This document shows positions 49,558 to 51,544 of a stretch of 51,544 bases of DNA, one piece after another. Positions within the stretch are counted from its first letter, which is position 1; each line of letters starts with the position of its first letter. Under the pieces are notes generated by a model. It was given only the letters and a program-made list of their open reading frames with translations. It was not told the DNA's origin and did no database searches. The DNA is from Candidatus Tayloriibacteriota bacterium. GTDB lineage: Bacteria; Patescibacteriota; Minisyncoccia; Phycocordibacterales; SIBU01. A program made the translations under genes and the position numbers. Location: the NCBI GenBank assembly GCA_016188455.1, contig JACPHR010000019.1, positions 1-51,544 of the forward strand. Reading direction: 5' to 3'.

Positions 49558-50655
49558 TCATACCGGCTTTAACATCTTAAAAATTTTTTTAAGAGGAGCG
49601 GTGGCCACGCAGACGTACTTGTCGCCGCCGCCGTAGTAAACAAATAAAGTGCCGTCCTTGATTACCGCGCCGCAGGCGTAGACAACGCCGGGCTTAAAAT
49701 CATTCTCATACCATCGGTCTGGAGCCAGGAAAGGCTCCGGCGCTTTAGCGATGACCTTTCTCGGGTCGTTAAGGTCAAGGAGCAGGGCCCCCAACTTATA
49801 ACGGCCGGGTTCTTTTTTGCTGATGGCATGATATAAAACCAGCCAGCCCTTTTCGGTTTTAAGCGGCGGCGGCCCAACGCCGCGCCTAAAACTATCCCAA
49901 CCGGCCTGAGGTTCGCTATGGCTGAAGCGGCTCTTGATGACGCGCTGGCCCGTCGCCAAATCTTCAAGGCGGTCAACGTAATCAACGACAACGTCGGGTG
50001 AGACGGTGTGGAGTATGGCGAACCGGCCGCCGATTTTTTCCGGAAAAAGCACCCAATTTTTATTGATTTCATTCGGCGACGAGACGAAAAGCGGCTTGCT
50101 CCAAGTCCATCTCTTGGCGAAAAAATCTTTTTCCGCCACGGAAGCGACGCCGATGCGGACAAAATCCCAGCCGTCAAAGGCGTTGAAGGTAAGGTAAACC
50201 CGCCCGTCAAACCGCACCAGGCGCGGGTCTTCGGCGCCGCCCCAACTGCCGCCTGAAGGGTAGAGAACAAAGTCGTGGCGGCGCAGACCATAAAGCGCCT
50301 TGGAACGCGGATTTGGCATGGCAAAGACGGGATATGCTGCCCCTTCGCCGAAATGAAAGCCGTCTTTGCTGGAAGCGTAGCCTACCCGCGAGACGCCGTC
50401 GGAGCCGACCGCGCGGTACAAAAGGTGGATGTTGCCGTCATCGTCCTCTATGGCTCCGGGATTGAACGTGCCTTGGGATTCCCAATCGTGTTTAACGTTC
50501 GGAGAAATAATCGGGTTGCCCTGGTAACGTGAGAGTACGGAGGGTTTTAGGCGCCTATGCTTTTGCCAAAAAAGACCAACTGCGACAAGTAAAAAAATGG
50601 CGACAACTAGAATAATGGCAAATAAGACAAGCGATGTGACATTAAACGAGAACAT
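49558..50655 (-). CDS. membrane-anchored glycoside hydrolase family 130-like protein
   Basis: 365 residues: N-terminal TM (about 7-29, LVLFAIILVVAIFLLVAVGLFW), then one GH130 propeller (GNPIISPNVKHDWESQGTFNPGAIEDDDGNIHLLYRA, GGAEDPRLVRFDGRVYLTF, VYACGAVIKDGTLFVYYGGGD). Probably acts on mannosides at the membrane, complementing the soluble two-domain protein next door. Confidence 0.82.
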   Translation of the reverse strand: MFSFNVTSLVLFAIILVVAIFLLVAVGLFWQKHRRLKPSVLSRYQGNPIISPNVKHDWESQGTFNPGAIEDDDGNIHLLYRAVGSDGVSRVGYASSKDGFHFGEGAAYPVFAMPNPRSKALYGLRRHDFVLYPSGGSWGGAEDPRLVRFDGRVYLTFNAFDGWDFVRIGVASVAEKDFFAKRWTWSKPLFVSSPNEINKNWVLFPEKIGGRFAILHTVSPDVVVDYVDRLEDLATGQRVIKSRFSHSEPQAGWDSFRRGVGPPPLKTEKGWLVLYHAISKKEPGRYKLGALLLDLNDPRKVIAKAPEPFLAPDRWYENDFKPGVVYACGAVIKDGTLFVYYGGGDKYVCVATAPLKKIFKMLKPV

Positions 50656-50675
50656 AAAATACGAAATTGCGCGGA

Positions 50676-51041
50676 TTAATCTGCGGCCGCGCGGCCGTAC
50701 TTGTCCCTGAAGCGGATAATGTCATGCTCGTCAAAATCGCCCCGAGAAACTTCCAAAATCACCACGGGGTCGGAACCGGCTTCAACGCGGTGTTTGGTTT
50801 CGGGCGGTATCTCGTAATCCTCTCCCGCTTTAATGGCCGAGCCGGCCTCGCCAATGGTAATGACGCCATCACCGGAAATAATGCGCCAAAATTCAGCGCG
50901 CTTTTCGTGAGACTGCAAACTGAGAGCTTCGCCGGCTTTGACGGTTATAATTTTGACCGTCACCGGTTCGTTTAAGGCAAATTGAGTGAAAGACCCCCAC
51001 GGCCTTTCTTCCCTGTAATTTTTATACGTCACTTTAGGCAT
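50676..51041 (-). CDS. cupin-domain protein (type II phosphomannose isomerase C-terminal-like)
   Basis: 121 residues: YREERPWGSFTQFA, the metal-binding cupin motif LSLQSHEKRAEFWRIISGDGVITIG, and EIPPETKHRVEAG, as in the PMI domain of ManC-type GDP-mannose enzymes. No nucleotidyltransferase domain. Isomerising mannose-6-phosphate or sugar binding would fit the adjacent GH130 (mannoside) genes. A TGCTATAAT promoter (51058-51066) and AGGGG lie upstream. Confidence 0.8.
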   Translation of the reverse strand: MPKVTYKNYREERPWGSFTQFALNEPVTVKIITVKAGEALSLQSHEKRAEFWRIISGDGVITIGEAGSAIKAGEDYEIPPETKHRVEAGSDPVVILEVSRGDFDEHDIIRFRDKYGRAAAD

Positions 51042-51057
51042 ATGACTTATGCCCCTA

Positions 51058-51066
51058 ATTATAGCA
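51058..51066 (-). promoter_or_regulatory. extended -10 promoter of the cupin/GH130 operon
   Basis: TGCTATAAT on the minus strand, 16 nt upstream of the ATG, with AGGGG in the short leader. It also lies at the edge of the structured element starting at 51081. Confidence 0.5.
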
Positions 51067-51080
51067 CCTCTAGATTGTGT

Positions 51081-51309
51081 AATAAAGTTTGGCCTCGTCC
51101 TATCCCCGCGGCGAGCTGTCCCCTCGGAGCACCTCGACGGGGTATGGGGCGAGGCATCGGGGCAAACTTTGTTGTAGAAGAGTCGGCTCCCCGCCCGTAC
51201 CGAACTACTGTACTCGGTACGTTCGGGTGGGCGCCGACGCGTTCTTTCGCTGCGGATTCATCCCCGTTCCGCCGCGGCGGAACGGGGTATCCTCCGCGGT
51301 TACAATAAG
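51081..51309 (+). repeat. 229-nt three-hairpin structured element, copy 2
   Basis: AATAAAGTTTGG ... GTTACAATAAG, the same order of hairpins as copy 1 (34598-34822, opposite strand). Hairpin 3 keeps GCGGA-TTCAT-CCCCG / CGGGG-TATCC-TCCGC, but its apical stem is TTCCGCC/GGCGGAA instead of AGGC/GCCT. It lies upstream of the 51416 gene in the same relative orientation as copy 1 to its downstream gene. Confidence 0.85.
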
Positions 51310-51348
51310 CAACAATGAGTAACTATAACAAAAATATAATTAATAACC

Positions 51349-51383
51349 TATCGCTTTTATCCGCGATAGCGGATAAAAGCGAT
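51349..51383. repeat. perfect hairpin upstream of the last gene
   Basis: ATCGCTTTTATCCGC / GCGGATAAAAGCGAT, 15-bp arms, 4-nt loop. Confidence 0.8.
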
Positions 51384-51387
51384 ATTG

Positions 51388-51409
51388 TGTTATAATTACG
51401 TTGTATAAT
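51388..51409 (+). promoter_or_regulatory. tandem -10 boxes of the last gene
   Basis: TGTTATAAT (51388-51396, extended -10) and TATAAT (51404-51409). The second lies 6 nt before the ATG at 51416 and would give a leaderless mRNA. Confidence 0.5.
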
Positions 51410-51415
51410 AGCGTT

Positions 51416-51544
51416 ATGATAAAAAGAGAAAAAAGGAGTGGGGTAAGAAAAAGGGTCGGACATGCGCAAAGAAAACTATTGCTCTTACTTTTTGGCGGAC
51501 TAGCTTTGGGGCTAACGCGGTCTCCTCGTCAATATTTCAGAATC
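51416..51544 (+). CDS. partial gene, unknown (C-terminus outside the window)
   Basis: 43 codons: very basic N-terminus (IKREKRSGVRKRVGHAQRK), a hydrophobic stretch LLLLLFGGLALGL, then TRSPRQYFRI. The LxLGLTRSPRQYFRI-like block resembles the winged-helix N-terminus of PaaX-like regulators in related genomes; this is tentative because most of the protein is missing. Confidence 0.5.
   Translation, partial: MIKREKRSGVRKRVGHAQRKLLLLLFGGLALGLTRSPRQYFRI

Overview
The window looks like a chromosomal segment of a Patescibacteria (Candidate Phyla Radiation) genome, most likely a Parcubacteria-type lineage. This is inferred from family content: a short UvrC without the usual C-terminal extension, a sigma region 4-HARE fusion, a DUF5671 membrane protein, a TNase with a C-terminal 'sunset' domain, dockerin/cohesin surface proteins, HEPN/MNT and NYN genes, S23-type four-helix-bundle genes and GH130 enzymes. 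No rRNA, CRISPR array or transposase gene was recognised. Most genes lie on the minus strand.

Layout. 1-11.5 kb is housekeeping: PCMT (partial), an ArsR-type regulator, an Ogt-like alkyltransferase, an ATP-cone/Mrr-like nuclease, mnmA, mltG, a conserved membrane protein, the sigma4-HARE protein, leuS with an inserted Nudix box, and a DUF5671 protein. 11.6-20 kb holds a small plus-strand ORF, ychF, a secreted M23-like protein, a secreted nuclease, a flavodoxin-fold oxidoreductase, two GT2 glycosyltransferases, a DedA protein and a tRNA-Ala cluster. 20-29.6 kb holds ddl, the complete uvrC/uvrA/uvrB set with two single-domain response regulators, an ABC-transporter pseudogene and purS. 29.7-43.3 kb is an accessory surface-protein island: a cohesin-domain protein, a second related surface protein fused to a four-helix bundle, a dockerin protein, a DUF916-like protein, two paralogous secreted proteins, truncated copies of one of them interleaved with two NYN genes, a class-A beta-lactamase-fold protein and a tail-fibre-like protein. 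43.6-51.5 kb holds a HEPN/MNT pair, tgt, small membrane proteins, a LOG-family protein, three GH130 propeller domains in two genes, a cupin, and a partial gene at the edge.

The unusual content is the repeat biology. (i) ychF and uvrA are each preceded by a truncated copy of their own 5' end. The copy encodes the same first 10-14 residues, almost entirely with synonymous codons, and is cut off by a related palindrome (GTAGTA...TACTAC). (ii) The 37-40 kb locus has the same topology, but here NYN genes sit between truncated 5' copies and the complete gene. (iii) A 225-229 nt three-hairpin element occurs twice, with its apical stem replaced by compensating changes. (iv) Two four-helix-bundle ORFs are enclosed by inverted low-complexity repeats. 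Similar repeats without an ORF occur between other genes, and similar strings form in-frame inserts in leuS and mnmA. (v) At least two further repeat families are inserted in frame in conserved genes. Several promoters are extended -10 (TGnTATAMT) boxes so close to the start codon that the mRNAs should be leaderless.

Functional groups: nucleotide-excision repair (uvrABC) with direct alkyl reversal; envelope synthesis (mltG, ddl, GT2, DedA, M23-like); translation (leuS, mnmA, tgt, ychF, tRNA-Ala); and a cell-surface assembly with a possible cohesin-dockerin pairing.
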